64,000 bases of DNA from Flavobacterium lutivivi (GCF_014642275.1 NZ_BMIM01000001.1:310001-374000), one strand, 5' to 3'; shown: positions 1-10,441, numbered from the stretch's first letter. Numbers and translations are program-made. Notes: generated by a model not told the origin, from the sequence alone.

Positions 1-1532
1 ACAAAAAAATAAACGATGTTAGACAAAAAGCATTGAAAGGAGAAGATTTTGCAACATTAGCTGCACAGTTTTCTGAAGATCCAACTGCTAAAGACAACAA
101 AGGAGAATTGGGTTATTTTACTGCTTTTAGAATGGTTTATGACTTTGAAAATGCAGCTTACAACACACCAAAAGGACAGATTTCTAAAATTATTAGAACA
201 AGATTTGGATATCATATCCTAAAAATTGAAGATGTTAGACCCAATAGAGGCGAAGTTACTGTTGCTCACATCATGATTTTGAATCCAAAACCAGAAGATG
301 CTGATCAAAATAAAGCTGAAAACACAATCAATGATATTTATAAAAAAATACAACAAGGAGAGAAGTTTGATGAATTGGCAAAACAATTTTCTGATGATAA
401 ATCTTCTGCTTCAAAAGGTGGAGTTCTAAATAAATTTGCTTCTGGTCAATTGAGTTCAGAAGAGTTTGAAAATGTTGCTTTTTCTCTATCAACACCCAAT
501 GAAATCTCAAAACCATTCAAATCGCAATTTGGCTGGCATATCGTTAAACTTATAGAAAAACATCCTATAAAAACATTGGATGAAATGAAATCTGAGCTCG
601 AAAATAAAATAGGACGTGATGATCGCTCAAGAAAAATTACTGCATCGCTCAACGAAAAGCTAAGAAAAAAATATACTGTAAAACGCGATAATAAGCAATA
701 TGTAGCTGTTTCAAAACTGGTAACAGATGCAGTTTATGAAGCAAAATGGGCAATGCCAGAAAAAGCAAACGAATTTACTTCTGCTCTTTTTACAATAAAC
801 GGAACAAAAAAAGTTGACGGTAAATCATTCTTGGAATACATCGAAAAACAACAAAAATCGGGTATAAGCATAAAGCCGATTGTAAAACTCGTAGACTCCT
901 ATTATGAAAAATTTGTTGACTCACAACTTTCAACATATTATGATGAAAACCTTGAAACCGAATATCCTGAGTTTTCATATGTAATGGAAGAATATCGTGA
1001 TGGATTACTACTTTTTGACTTGATGGAAAAAGAAATATGGGAAAGAGCTAAAGTTGATACATTGGGTTTACAAAACTTCTACAATACAGTGAAATATAAT
1101 CACATGTGGAAAAAAAGAGTTGAAGCTTCAATACTTTCTTCAACTAAACTTGATATGATAAAAAAAGCACAAAGCATGCTTAAAAAGAATGTTTCACCAA
1201 AAGATATCAAAGAAAAACTCAACACAAAAGATATTGTAAATATAATGGCTAATGAAGGCATTTTTGAAGAAGGCGCTGATGTTTTACCAAAAGAAACCAA
1301 GTTTGAGCTTGGCGTTTCTGATGTTGTAAAGCAAGGAGAATACTATTTTGTTACCAAAGTGAATAAAGTATTGCCCGAAGGAGTAAAGACTCTTGATGAA
1401 TGTAGAGGTAAGATTACTAATGATTATCAACAATACCTTGAGCAAAGATGGGTTGATGATTTGAAACAAGAATTTTCTGTTAGAGTAAACAAAGACGCTT
1501 TTGAAAAAGTAAAAAGTGAGTTGAAATTATAA
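1..1532 (+). CDS. Parvulin-type peptidylprolyl isomerase, SurA/PpiC-like (5'-truncated)
   Basis: Periplasmic cis-trans prolyl isomerase and chaperone for outer-membrane proteins. The reading frame is open from base 3, so the gene begins outside the window; the first in-frame TTG at 33 is internal. The visible protein has the end of one parvulin domain (GELGYFTAFRMVYDFE, then FGYHILKIED) and a complete second one at about residues 80-185 (VAHIMIL, KGGVLNKF, FGWHIVKL). A long helical C-terminal part of about 300 residues matches no family that I recognise. It is followed without a gap by a lipoprotein and a SurA homologue, so the three are probably one operon for outer-membrane protein folding. 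The family assignment is firm; the exact client proteins are unknown. Confidence 0.9.
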   Translation, partial: KKINDVRQKALKGEDFATLAAQFSEDPTAKDNKGELGYFTAFRMVYDFENAAYNTPKGQISKIIRTRFGYHILKIEDVRPNRGEVTVAHIMILNPKPEDADQNKAENTINDIYKKIQQGEKFDELAKQFSDDKSSASKGGVLNKFASGQLSSEEFENVAFSLSTPNEISKPFKSQFGWHIVKLIEKHPIKTLDEMKSELENKIGRDDRSRKITASLNEKLRKKYTVKRDNKQYVAVSKLVTDAVYEAKWAMPEKANEFTSALFTINGTKKVDGKSFLEYIEKQQKSGISIKPIVKLVDSYYEKFVDSQLSTYYDENLETEYPEFSYVMEEYRDGLLLFDLMEKEIWERAKVDTLGLQNFYNTVKYNHMWKKRVEASILSSTKLDMIKKAQSMLKKNVSPKDIKEKLNTKDIVNIMANEGIFEEGADVLPKETKFELGVSDVVKQGEYYFVTKVNKVLPEGVKTLDECRGKITNDYQQYLEQRWVDDLKQEFSVRVNKDAFEKVKSELKL

Positions 1533-2381
1533 ATGAAAAAGGTTTTTTGTTTTCTACTTGTCTTATTGTTTTCTTCTTGCCAATGGTTTAGTAAAGAGAA
1601 GAAAAATAATTCGATAGCTAGAGTAGGAAAAAATTATCTTTATAAAAGTGATGTGCAGAACATTGTTCCTGCTGGGATTTCAAAAGAAGATAGTACCATC
1701 ATCATCAGAAGTTTTATTGACAAATGGGCAACACAAAAGCTATTGATTGATGCTTCTGAAAGAAACCTCAACGACAAAAAAAAGAATGAACTAAATGCAT
1801 TAATAAAGCAATACAAAATAGATTTATATACCAGTGCTTATATTGATGAAGTGGTAAAACAAACAGTTGATACAATTGTTAGCAACGATGAGTTAAAAAA
1901 ATATTATGATCAAAATAAAGAAAATTTTAAAACAAACGGATTACTAGTAAAACTTAGGTACATTAATCTTCCTTACAATAATCCAAAGCTCTCGGCCATT
2001 AGAGACAAGTTTTTTAATTTCAATAAAAAAGATAAAAAATTTTTAGAAGCCAATACATTACAATTTAAGAATTATGCATTCAATGATAGTGTATGGGTAG
2101 AAATGAGCCAAGTATATGAAAAATTACCAATCATCACACCAGACAACAGAGATGAGTATATCATAGCAGGGAAAAGAATCCAAACAAGGAGCCAAGATGA
2201 TTTGTATTTAATAAAGGTTTCAAATGTTTTAAACAACAACCAAATTGCCCCATTTGAATATATAAAGACGACTTTGAAAGAAGTAATAATCAATAAAAGA
2301 AAATTAGAATTAATAAAAAAGTTTCAAAAAGAAATAACTCAAGATGCTATTAAAAACGGAGAATATGAGATTTATAAATAA
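1533..2381 (+). CDS. Lipoprotein of a SurA/PpiC operon, lacking a parvulin domain
   Basis: A 282-aa predicted lipoprotein: a short basic N-terminus, a hydrophobic segment and a lipobox ending at Cys16 (LLFSSC). The following region (IARVGKNYLYKSDVQ) resembles the start of the SurA N-terminal chaperone domain, but I see no FGYH-type parvulin signature later in the protein. The ATG follows the stop of the upstream isomerase directly, and its own 3' end overlaps the downstream SurA gene, which indicates translational coupling. A chaperone-only partner of the flanking isomerases, anchored in a membrane leaflet, is the likely role; this is inferred from context rather than shown. Confidence 0.75.
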   Translation: MKKVFCFLLVLLFSSCQWFSKEKKNNSIARVGKNYLYKSDVQNIVPAGISKEDSTIIIRSFIDKWATQKLLIDASERNLNDKKKNELNALIKQYKIDLYTSAYIDEVVKQTVDTIVSNDELKKYYDQNKENFKTNGLLVKLRYINLPYNNPKLSAIRDKFFNFNKKDKKFLEANTLQFKNYAFNDSVWVEMSQVYEKLPIITPDNRDEYIIAGKRIQTRSQDDLYLIKVSNVLNNNQIAPFEYIKTTLKEVIINKRKLELIKKFQKEITQDAIKNGEYEIYK

Positions 2382-3774
2382 AAGATGGATAGTAACTCTA
2401 GCAACGGTTTTGTGTTTTGCATATACTCAAGCTCAGGAAATAATTAAAGAACCCGAAAAAGCAAAACCAACAAAAGATTCTCTAAAACCTAGAAAACTCA
2501 AAATCGATGGTATAATAGCAACTGTTGGTGATTATAATATTCTAGAATCTGATATTGATAAATCATTTTTAGAACTTACCAGTCAAGGAAATTCAATCAA
2601 AGATATTACTCGTTGTCAAATGCTTGGCAAACTTCTAGAAGATAGACTTTATGCGCATCAAGCTGTTCAAGATAGTATTGTTGTAAAAGATGAAGAAGTA
2701 AAAGAAAGAATGAATGAACAAATCAGTTACATGGTTGAACAATTGGGTTCAATGGAAAAAGTAATTGAATATTTCAAGAAGAAAAATGAAGATGAATTTA
2801 GAAGCGAGTTATTTGATATTATCAAAATGAATAAGCTCACTTCAGAGATGCAACGTAAAGTAGTTGATAACGTAGAAATTACTCCCGAAGAAACAAGAAC
2901 ATTCTTCAAAGCTATTCCTCAAAATGAGCTTCCAGTTTTTGGTGCAGAAATGGAAGTTGCTCAAATTGTCGTTCAGCCAAAAATATCAGACGAAGAAAAA
3001 CAACGTGTAATCAATAGGCTAAAAGAGATTAGAGCCGAAGTACTTGCTGGTGCTAGTTTCAAAACAAGAGCTGTTATCTATTCAGACGATAGAGGTTCTG
3101 CTTCAAATGGAGGTTACTACAAAATAAACAGAAAAACACAATTTGTTAGAGAGTTTAAAGATGTTGCCTTCAGCCTTGGTGAAGGAGAAATTTCAGAGCC
3201 TTTTGAAACCGAATTTGGTTATCACATCATTATGGTTGAAAAAATAAAAGGTCAAGAAGTTGAGCTACGACATATTTTATTAATGCCAAAAGTTTCAGAC
3301 CAAGCATTAAACGAAGCAAAAGAAAAAATAATACTTATAAAAAAAAGAATTGAAAACGGTGAAATATCTTTTGCTGAAGCAGCAAGAACATTATCTGATG
3401 AAAAAGAAACAAGAGCAAATGGTGGAACGTTGATTAATCCAAAAACTCAAGACACACATTTTGAATTAACCAAAATGGACCCAAGTTTGTATAGCGAAGT
3501 TTCAAACCTCAAGGATAATCAAATTTCGCAACCTATTCTTGATGATGATCCAAGAGCTGGTAAAAAATATAAAATCATCACAATTACCAATAGAATTGAT
3601 GAGCATACAGCAGATTATTCTAAAGATTATATAAAAATCAAAGAATTGGCTCTGAAAGAAAAGCAAATAAAAGAAATTGCTAAGTGGACAGAAGAAAAAA
3701 TTAAAGAAACCTATATTAAAATAAACGGAGAGTATAGAGATTGTACGTTTCTGAATAATTGGTTAAAAAAATAA
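2365..3774 (+). CDS. SurA-type periplasmic chaperone/peptidylprolyl isomerase
   Basis: A protein of about 469 aa with a signal peptide (hydrophobic stretch ending AYTQAQ), a SurA N-terminal domain (IDGIIATVGDYNILESDID) and two parvulin domains: one at about residues 195-295 (GGYYKINRKTQFV, FGYHIIMVEK) and a second, more degenerate, from LRHILLMP onward. I chose the ATG at 2365 over the one at 2344 because it gives a clean signal peptide and has GGAG a few bases upstream. It overlaps the end of the lipoprotein gene by 17 bases. Expected to escort beta-barrel proteins to the BAM complex. Three SurA-like genes in a row is a common flavobacterial arrangement. Confidence 0.92.
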   Translation: MRFINKRWIVTLATVLCFAYTQAQEIIKEPEKAKPTKDSLKPRKLKIDGIIATVGDYNILESDIDKSFLELTSQGNSIKDITRCQMLGKLLEDRLYAHQAVQDSIVVKDEEVKERMNEQISYMVEQLGSMEKVIEYFKKKNEDEFRSELFDIIKMNKLTSEMQRKVVDNVEITPEETRTFFKAIPQNELPVFGAEMEVAQIVVQPKISDEEKQRVINRLKEIRAEVLAGASFKTRAVIYSDDRGSASNGGYYKINRKTQFVREFKDVAFSLGEGEISEPFETEFGYHIIMVEKIKGQEVELRHILLMPKVSDQALNEAKEKIILIKKRIENGEISFAEAARTLSDEKETRANGGTLINPKTQDTHFELTKMDPSLYSEVSNLKDNQISQPILDDDPRAGKKYKIITITNRIDEHTADYSKDYIKIKELALKEKQIKEIAKWTEEKIKETYIKINGEYRDCTFLNNWLKK

Positions 3775-3810
3775 TTTCTATTTTAGTAAAAATAAATATT
3801 CGATTGCATT

Positions 3811-4764
3811 ATGTCTGATGTTGCCGCCATACAAGCACTAGTTCAAAAAAGAAATGAACTGAAAGCCGAAATAGCAAAAGTTATTGTTGGTCAAAACGAA
3901 GTGATTGACCAAATTTTAATTAGCATTTTTTCTGGAGGACATGCATTACTTGTTGGTGTTCCTGGTTTAGCAAAAACCTTGATGGTAAACACAATTTCTC
4001 AAGCACTTGGCTTAGATTTTAAACGCATTCAGTTTACTCCCGATTTGATGCCTTCAGATATTTTAGGAAGTGAAATTCTTGATGAAAACAGACATTTTAA
4101 GTTTATAAAAGGACCAATTTTTGCCAATATTATTTTGGCTGATGAAATCAATAGAACTCCGCCAAAAACTCAAGCCGCTTTGCTTGAAGCCATGCAAGAA
4201 AGAGCGGTAACTATTGCTGGTCAACATCATAAATTAAGCTTGCCCTATTTTGTATTAGCTACTCAAAACCCAATAGAGCAAGAAGGAACATATCCTTTGC
4301 CAGAAGCACAGTTAGATAGATTTATGTTTGCTATAAAGTTGGATTATCCATCATATCAGGAAGAAGTTTCAGTTGTAAAAGCAACTACTTCTGATGAAAA
4401 ACCAACAGTAAACCCATTGTTCTCCGCTCAAGAAATTATCGATTTTCAACATTTGATAAGAAGAATTCCAGTAGCGGACAATGTGATTGAATATGCAGTT
4501 TCATTGGTTGGAAAGACTAGACCAAAAACTGACTTAGCGACAGACTACGTTAATAACTATCTCGATTGGGGTGCTGGACCAAGAGCTTCACAAAATTTAA
4601 TTCTTGCTGCCAAAGCTCATGCAGCTTTCAATGGTAAATATTCACCAGATATTGAAGATGTAAAAGCAGTAGCAACAGGAATATTGCGTCACAGAATTAT
4701 TAAAAACTACAAAGCTGACGCCGAAGGAATTACTGAAGAAATGATTATAAGCAAGTTGTTATAG
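3811..4764 (+). CDS. MoxR family AAA+ ATPase
   Basis: A 317-aa AAA+ ATPase of the MoxR class, which remodels or matures partner proteins, often together with VWA-domain proteins. Walker A is GVPGLAKT at residues 49-56 and Walker B lies in IILADEINR; sensor motifs follow (ATQNPIEQEGTYPLPEAQLD), and the C-terminal lid is present. It starts 37 bases after the SurA gene on the same strand. No VWA or DUF58 partner is in the window, because the next gene is convergent and overlaps its 3' end by six bases. The family is certain; the substrate is unknown. Confidence 0.93.
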   Translation: MSDVAAIQALVQKRNELKAEIAKVIVGQNEVIDQILISIFSGGHALLVGVPGLAKTLMVNTISQALGLDFKRIQFTPDLMPSDILGSEILDENRHFKFIKGPIFANIILADEINRTPPKTQAALLEAMQERAVTIAGQHHKLSLPYFVLATQNPIEQEGTYPLPEAQLDRFMFAIKLDYPSYQEEVSVVKATTSDEKPTVNPLFSAQEIIDFQHLIRRIPVADNVIEYAVSLVGKTRPKTDLATDYVNNYLDWGAGPRASQNLILAAKAHAAFNGKYSPDIEDVKAVATGILRHRIIKNYKADAEGITEEMIISKLL

Positions 4765-5898
4765 ATTACTGCGAATAAAATCATCCAACTCCTTATCGTA
4801 AAAAAACAAAAACATACTTCCCATCATGTCTTGCTCAATTGAAGAAGTATTGTTTACCTCTAGCTTTATTTCATAATCATGAGTAGCATAGAGCCAAATT
4901 CCTTCTTCTGAAGAAAAGGATTCCATTTTGTCTATTCCTATTCCTTTTTTATGATTAGAAATTCTACAAGTGAAAATATCTTTGTTAGCAGTTTTATCGA
5001 ATAATGAGATTTTGGTTGCGAATGGATGTACATGAATAGCAGCAGCATGTAAGCGAAGACTATCTTTAATGTCTAGTTGCTGGTTAATAGAACTACTATA
5101 ACTATTTTTTCCAATAGGAATTACCCAATGTCCCGAAAGCATATTTCCTTTGCCATCATCATAACTATGATTTTTTGTTTCCACTGGAATGCATTGATTT
5201 TTTCCAGGATCAAGAGGCGATTTGAATGGATTATATTTGTTATATGGTAACATTATGAAAGCAGTTTTTGACATCAGTGGTTTTGTAGCCGTGTTTCTAT
5301 TATAATCTATCGATACGCGATGTCTTAACCAAAAGTTAGCATTTGGCAGATTGTGGTTCAAAGCTTCTGTTGTTACATATAAATATTCATTTCCTTTCAT
5401 TGGAACTCCATAACCTTTTGGGAAACTAAAATTTTCCAATCCATGAGACAAAGATGTCATTCTTGGATATTGTTTACCAATTCTATCATTAAGCTGAAAT
5501 GAACCGTAGTAATGTGCATCATTAAAATCTATATTGGTATGACAAACAAAATCATTAGAAATTTTTTGAAAACTTTTATTATCAATGGCCTTAACATGGA
5601 AACCAGTAACCCAAACAAGCGATGAATCATTTGTCAACTGAATGTAATTTGACGATTTTGGTCCTTCCATAGATTTATATATTCCGTCAATAAAAAATTG
5701 TGGAGAAGTCATTACATAAGTTTCTTTTTGATGGTTCAGTTTCCAATCCTTGTCAGTAATCCCAATTTTTTCAAAAAGAAATGATTTAATAATAGCCTGA
5801 TGTCTATTGGTCAAATTAAAATAAATAATCGTTCCAAAAAGTGATGAAAGAATAAAGCTAAAGGCTAAATATTTGTATATATTTGAACGACTAAACAT
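4759..5898 (-). CDS. Membrane-anchored or exported protein of unknown function
   Basis: A 379-aa protein with one N-terminal hydrophobic segment (about residues 11-27), the rest predicted soluble and outside the cytoplasm. I recognise no family. The body is rich in beta-prone stretches with several Trp and Tyr residues, as in extracytoplasmic carbohydrate- or lipid-interacting proteins, but no motif supports a function. It is convergent with the MoxR gene and divergent from an acyltransferase gene 31 bases away, so the last two may share a control region. It could be an envelope protein acting with that acyltransferase; this is conjecture. Confidence 0.6.
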   Translation of the reverse strand: MFSRSNIYKYLAFSFILSSLFGTIIYFNLTNRHQAIIKSFLFEKIGITDKDWKLNHQKETYVMTSPQFFIDGIYKSMEGPKSSNYIQLTNDSSLVWVTGFHVKAIDNKSFQKISNDFVCHTNIDFNDAHYYGSFQLNDRIGKQYPRMTSLSHGLENFSFPKGYGVPMKGNEYLYVTTEALNHNLPNANFWLRHRVSIDYNRNTATKPLMSKTAFIMLPYNKYNPFKSPLDPGKNQCIPVETKNHSYDDGKGNMLSGHWVIPIGKNSYSSSINQQLDIKDSLRLHAAAIHVHPFATKISLFDKTANKDIFTCRISNHKKGIGIDKMESFSSEEGIWLYATHDYEIKLEVNNTSSIEQDMMGSMFLFFYDKELDDFIRSNL

Positions 5899-5929
5899 AA
5901 TAAATTGATTATTAGCAAATTTACACTAA

Positions 5930-7039
5930 ATGAGTGTTGAAAACCAAAATAGCAATAGAATTTTTGGGCTCGATTTTGTTAGAGCTACTGCAATTTTGTT
6001 TGTTGTTTTTTCACACATCTATTATCTTATAGACGATAAAAACCCAATACTGATAGCATTAAGTGGTTTGTTTGGATATGCAGGCGTTGAGCTATTTTTT
6101 GTGTTGAGTGGATTTTTGATTGGTTCAATACTGCTCAAAAAATATGTTGAAAATCAGTTTTCCAAAAAAGAGTTAATTGTTTTTTTGAAAAGACGTTGGT
6201 TTAGAACATTGCCTTCATATTATTTGGTCTTGGTAATTAATATTTTATTGGTTTTTATTTTTCAATACCCTAATGAGTCCATTTGGAAATATTTTCTTTT
6301 TATTCAAAATTTATATCAAAACAACATTACTTTTTTTACAGAATCATGGAGTTTGTCAATAGAGGAATGGACATATATAGTCATGCCGTTAGTTCTCTTT
6401 TTTGGTAGAAAATTAATTGACAATAAAAAATATGCCTTTCTTTTTTTCTCAATTGCAACAATTGTTTTTTCTCATTTACTTCGTTTTTACAACTACCAGA
6501 ATAACCAAGTATATGATATGGAAACGTGGAATTCTCATGTAAAATCGATTGTTTTATTGCGGATAGATTCAATTGTCTTTGGCTTTTTGATTGCTTGGTT
6601 TTATTATTTTAAAAAAGAGCAGCTAAAGAAATACTGTGTTTATCTTTTCATAATTTCAATTCACTTGTTTTTTCTACAATTTCTATTTATGAATCTTCTT
6701 GGTGTAGAAATTATAACTTATCCAATATATTTTCATGTTTTCTATTTTACCTTATCATCATTAACTTTTGCATTAGCATTACCAATGTTTATATTTTGGA
6801 AAAAATCGGGTGGAATTCTTGCCAGTATAACAACTTTTTTAAGCAAAATATCCTACAGCATGTATTTACTACACTATAGCATAATGTCGGTTGTAGTAAA
6901 ATTTATTATATCTGAATTGGGCTTAAACTTTAGCAAATTAATCTTGATTTCAATTTATTTGACTTTAACTTTATCTTTTTCTTACATTTTATATCGTTTT
7001 TATGAAAAACCTTTAATGGATTTAAGAGATAAAATTTAA
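5930..7039 (+). CDS. Acyltransferase 3 family membrane protein (OafA/NodX-like)
   Basis: A 369-aa integral membrane protein with about ten hydrophobic helices. The N-terminal signature LDFVRATAILFVVFSH carries the conserved His29 of the acyltransferase 3 family. A second conserved region (FFVLSGFLIG) and the R-rich segment FLKRRWFRTLPSYY are present, and the protein ends with the usual YRFYEKPLMDLR. Members transfer acetyl or other acyl groups to surface sugars such as O-antigen or exopolysaccharide. No polysaccharide gene cluster surrounds it, so the acceptor cannot be inferred. It is divergent from the unknown exported protein upstream. Confidence 0.9.
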   Translation: MSVENQNSNRIFGLDFVRATAILFVVFSHIYYLIDDKNPILIALSGLFGYAGVELFFVLSGFLIGSILLKKYVENQFSKKELIVFLKRRWFRTLPSYYLVLVINILLVFIFQYPNESIWKYFLFIQNLYQNNITFFTESWSLSIEEWTYIVMPLVLFFGRKLIDNKKYAFLFFSIATIVFSHLLRFYNYQNNQVYDMETWNSHVKSIVLLRIDSIVFGFLIAWFYYFKKEQLKKYCVYLFIISIHLFFLQFLFMNLLGVEIITYPIYFHVFYFTLSSLTFALALPMFIFWKKSGGILASITTFLSKISYSMYLLHYSIMSVVVKFIISELGLNFSKLILISIYLTLTLSFSYILYRFYEKPLMDLRDKI

Positions 7040-7169
7040 AATTTCTTAATTTTTTTGGTTTTAAATTTCAAATTCGCAAAAAACGCTTCTATATTTTTTT
7101 CTTTTCACAAAACCTACATTTTAATAGATTTATTCTGTAGAAAATATTTCAACGAGGACAACGTTTTCG

Positions 7170-7177
7170 TAAATTTG
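7170..7177 (+). promoter_or_regulatory. Candidate -7 element upstream of aconitase
   Basis: TAAATTTG fits the Bacteroidota -7 consensus TAnnTTTG and lies 28 bases before the aconitase ATG at 7205. The expected -33 TTG is not clear (TTTCAACG is the nearest match), so this is a moderate call. Confidence 0.45.
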
Positions 7178-7204
7178 CCACGCAAACAATTAAACCAAAT
7201 TTAT

Positions 7205-9469
7205 ATGGCTTTTGATATTGAAATGATTGAAAAAGTGTATGCTAACATGGCTTCTCGTGTAGATAAAGCACGTGAGTTAGTTGGTCGTCCACTTACTTTG
7301 TCAGAAAAGATTTTATATTCCCATCTATGGGAAGGAATGCCAACACAAGCATTCACAAGAGGTAAAGATTATGTAGATTTTGCTCCGGATAGAGTTGCTT
7401 GTCAAGATGCAACTGCGCAAATGGCTCTTTTACAATTTATGCACGCTGGAAAAAGCAAAGTAGCTGTTCCTACTACAGTACATTGTGATCACTTAATCCA
7501 AGCAAAAGTGGGAGCTGAAACAGATTTAGCTTTTGCAAACAAGCAATCCAAAGAAGTTTTTGATTTTCTATCTTCAGTTTCCAATAAATATGGAATCGGT
7601 TTCTGGAAACCAGGTTCTGGAATTATTCACCAAATTGTTCTTGAAAATTATGCATTTCCAGGCGGAATGATGATTGGTACTGACTCACATACAGTAAATG
7701 CTGGTGGTTTAGGAATGTTAGCCATTGGTGTTGGCGGTGCTGATGCAGTAGATGTAATGTCTGGAATGTCTTGGGAATTGAAATTTCCAAAATTAATTGG
7801 AGTAAAATTGACTGGAAAACTTAACGGTTGGACTGCTCCAAAAGATGTTATTCTTAAAGTTGCAGATATTCTTACTGTAAAAGGAGGAACAGGTGCAATT
7901 GTTGAATATTTTGGCGAAGGTGCCACTTCAATGTCATGTACTGGTAAAGGAACAATTTGTAACATGGGTGCTGAAATTGGAGCTACAACTTCTACATTTG
8001 GTTATGATGACTCTATGAGAAGATATCTAGCGGCAACTGGTCGTCAAGATGTAGTGAATGCTGCCGATAAAGTAGCTTCTTACTTAACAGCTGATGCTGA
8101 GGTTTATGCAAACCCTGAACAATATTTTGACCAATTAATCGAAATTAATTTATCAGAATTAGAGCCACATATCAATGGTCCATTTACGCCAGATAGAGGA
8201 ACACCAGTTTCAAAAATGAAAACTGAAGCCGAAGCAAATGGTTGGCCATTAAAAGTAGAATGGGGTTTAATTGGTTCTTGTACAAACTCATCTTATGAAG
8301 ATATGAGTAGAGCTGCATCAATCGTAGAACAAGCGGTTGCTCATGGAATTACTCCAAAAGCTGAATTTGGTATCAATCCGGGTTCAGAGCAAATTAGATA
8401 TACCATTGAAAGAGATGGAATTATTGCGACTTTTGAAAAAATGGGAACAAAAGTGTTTACCAACGCTTGTGGTCCATGTATTGGTCAATGGGATAGAGAA
8501 GGAGCAGACAAACAAGAAAAAAACACTATCGTTCACTCATTTAATAGAAACTTTTCTAAAAGAGCAGACGGAAATCCAAATACGCATGCTTTTGTAACTT
8601 CGCCAGAAATGGTAGCTGCTTTGGCAATCTCAGGTCGTTTAGATTTTAACCCAATTACAGACACTTTACTAAATGATAAAGGCGAAGCTGTAAAATTAAA
8701 TCCTCCGAAAGGGGATGAACTTCCTACTAAAGGATTTGATGTAGAAGACGCAGGTTTTCAAGCACCAGCAGCTGATGGTTCATCTGTACAAGTGGTGGTT
8801 TCTCCAACATCTGACAGGTTACAATTATTAGATCCTTTTTTGCCTTGGGATGGAAAGAACATCACTGGAGCTAAATTATTAATCAAAGCTTTTGGTAAAT
8901 GTACAACAGACCATATTTCTATGGCTGGACCATGGTTGCGTTTCCGCGGACATTTAGATAATATTTCAAATAATATGCTAATTGGCGCAGAAAATGCTTT
9001 TAATGGAAAAGCAAATTCTGTGAAAAATCAATTAACGGGTGAATATGATGAAGTTCCTAAAGTTCAAAGAGCATATAAAGCAGCTGGAATTCCTTCAATT
9101 GTAGTAGGAGATCACAATTATGGAGAAGGTTCATCTCGTGAGCATGCTGCAATGGAACCAAGACATCTTGGTGTTAAAGCGGTTTTAGTAAAATCGTTTG
9201 CACGTATCCACGAAACCAATTTGAAAAAGCAAGGAATGTTAGCATTAACATTTGCTAATGAAGCGGATTATGATAAAATTCAAGAAAATGATACCATCAA
9301 TTTCCTTGATTTAACTGAGTTTGCACCAGGAAAACCATTAACATTAGAGTTTGTTCATGCTGATGGTTCCAAAGATGTAATTATGGCAAATCATACCTAT
9401 AACGAAAGCCAAATTGGATGGTTTGTTGCTGGTTCAGCTTTAAATTTAATAGCTGCCGGAAAAGCGTAG
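7205..9469 (+). CDS. acn: Aconitate hydratase
   Basis: A tricarboxylic acid cycle enzyme interconverting citrate and isocitrate with a 4Fe-4S cluster. The three cluster cysteines are in GSCTNSS (about residue 359) and CGPCIG (about 421 and 424), and the swivel domain carries [10 protein letters not shown]. At 754 aa it matches the mitochondrial-type aconitase rather than the longer AcnA/IRP1 form. I start it at 7205, since the in-frame ATG-like extension back to 7055 encodes a Phe/Lys-rich stretch that is not part of the family and covers the candidate promoter. A strong terminator follows at 9493. Confidence 0.97.
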   Translation: MAFDIEMIEKVYANMASRVDKARELVGRPLTLSEKILYSHLWEGMPTQAFTRGKDYVDFAPDRVACQDATAQMALLQFMHAGKSKVAVPTTVHCDHLIQAKVGAETDLAFANKQSKEVFDFLSSVSNKYGIGFWKPGSGIIHQIVLENYAFPGGMMIGTDSHTVNAGGLGMLAIGVGGADAVDVMSGMSWELKFPKLIGVKLTGKLNGWTAPKDVILKVADILTVKGGTGAIVEYFGEGATSMSCTGKGTICNMGAEIGATTSTFGYDDSMRRYLAATGRQDVVNAADKVASYLTADAEVYANPEQYFDQLIEINLSELEPHINGPFTPDRGTPVSKMKTEAEANGWPLKVEWGLIGSCTNSSYEDMSRAASIVEQAVAHGITPKAEFGINPGSEQIRYTIERDGIIATFEKMGTKVFTNACGPCIGQWDREGADKQEKNTIVHSFNRNFSKRADGNPNTHAFVTSPEMVAALAISGRLDFNPITDTLLNDKGEAVKLNPPKGDELPTKGFDVEDAGFQAPAADGSSVQVVVSPTSDRLQLLDPFLPWDGKNITGAKLLIKAFGKCTTDHISMAGPWLRFRGHLDNISNNMLIGAENAFNGKANSVKNQLTGEYDEVPKVQRAYKAAGIPSIVVGDHNYGEGSSREHAAMEPRHLGVKAVLVKSFARIHETNLKKQGMLALTFANEADYDKIQENDTINFLDLTEFAPGKPLTLEFVHADGSKDVIMANHTYNESQIGWFVAGSALNLIAAGKA

Positions 9470-9492
9470 TTATTCTTTTAATGCATACAAAT

Positions 9493-9525
9493 AAAAAAGC
9501 TCTCAAATTTTTGAGAGCTTTTTTT
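9493..9525. terminator. Bidirectional rho-independent terminator
   Basis: The stem GCTCTCAAA/TTTGAGAGC with a 2-base loop is flanked by an A-run on the left and a T-run on the right. It ends the aconitase transcript and, on the other strand, abuts the stop codon of the convergent small gene at 9524. Confidence 0.9.
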
Positions 9526-9922
9526 AATCTATATCTGAAGCGACAAGATCCAATTCTTTGCCATCATAAACTTCTGTTAATCCATCGTCCCACAGAACGG
9601 TTTCATAATAAAAATCTACTACGGTTAGGTTATCTTTTTTTCTAATAATGCATTTTCCTATAACGTTAGCAATTTCACCAACAACCAAAAATTCTTTATT
9701 TGTTTCAAGTTTGTTTTCTCGATACAATTGAAATAACTTGTCTGCAATATCTCTTCTAATAGTCATTTTAGAATTGAAAGTACTGATGATTATGGTTTCG
9801 TTTTTGGTTTTAGCAACCAATTCCATTCCGTTTTGACCAAACTTGTAAGTAGAAATTTTATTTTTAATTTGGCTAAATCCAGTAAAAGAAATAAGCAGAG
9901 AAAACAGAATTAACTTTTTCAT
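9524..9922 (-). CDS. Small exported protein of unknown function
   Basis: A 132-aa protein with a typical signal peptide (MKKLILFSLLISFTGFSQ) that leaves about 114 mature residues. I do not recognise a family. It is probably a periplasmic or surface beta-rich protein. It lies alone between the aconitase terminator and a 154-base gap that precedes a DUF1801 gene, so context gives no function. No lipobox or sorting domain is visible. Confidence 0.65.
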   Translation of the reverse strand: MKKLILFSLLISFTGFSQIKNKISTYKFGQNGMELVAKTKNETIIISTFNSKMTIRRDIADKLFQLYRENKLETNKEFLVVGEIANVIGKCIIRKKDNLTVVDFYYETVLWDDGLTEVYDGKELDLVASDID

Positions 9923-10076
9923 TAGTAGGTTGTTGTGTTAAAAGTTCGCAAATTAATAGATTTTAGATGAAATCCTATTTAGAGAACAGATAATTACTCA
10001 AAAACCCTACTTTTTTTGTAGAAAGATGTATTTCGTCGATGTTTTTTAAATAAATGACGATAAATTTCCTATAAAC

Positions 10077-10427
10077 TTATTTGGAAATCTCTTCTAATCG
10101 AAATCTAATAATTCTTCTTATTAAGTCATAAGGAATAGGTTTATCAAGAGGAAATTGTATAGAACCTTTACCAGTTTTGTATTTTGATAATTCAGTTTCG
10201 AACTCTTTATTCCCGCTAGGCAAAGCATAAAAACCAATATGATTTTTGAAAGCGGCAAAGTAAACGAGTATTTTATTTTGCTTAAATGCTGGCATGTTGT
10301 AACTAATCAATTCTTCAGAATTTGGAGCTTCTTTTATTATGCATTGTCTTATTTTCTCCAATTCATCGGCAACTTGCTTCGGAAAATCATTAATATATTC
10401 TGTTATTGATGTATATTTCTTTGTCAT
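10077..10427 (-). CDS. DUF1801 (YdhG/Fra-like) domain protein
   Basis: A 116-aa single-domain protein of the DUF1801 family. The features I see are an N-terminal helix with the motif YINDFPKQVADELEKIRQ, the core EELISYNMPAF, the strand FAAFKNHIGFYALPSG, and the C-terminal GKGSIQFPLDKPIPYDLI. Relatives include proteins annotated as iron chaperones because of similarity to YdhG and frataxin-like folds; the biochemical role is poorly established. It is cytoplasmic and monocistronic, separated from the GAPDH gene behind it by a terminator. Confidence 0.85.
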   Translation of the reverse strand: MTKKYTSITEYINDFPKQVADELEKIRQCIIKEAPNSEELISYNMPAFKQNKILVYFAAFKNHIGFYALPSGNKEFETELSKYKTGKGSIQFPLDKPIPYDLIRRIIRFRLEEISK

Positions 10428-10441
10428 TATAGTGTAAAAAT

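Noticed and set aside
7648-7965. Antisense ORF of 105 codons inside aconitase
   Set aside because: It lies fully within a strongly conserved gene on the other strand and has Pro/Ser-rich composition typical of a shadow frame.
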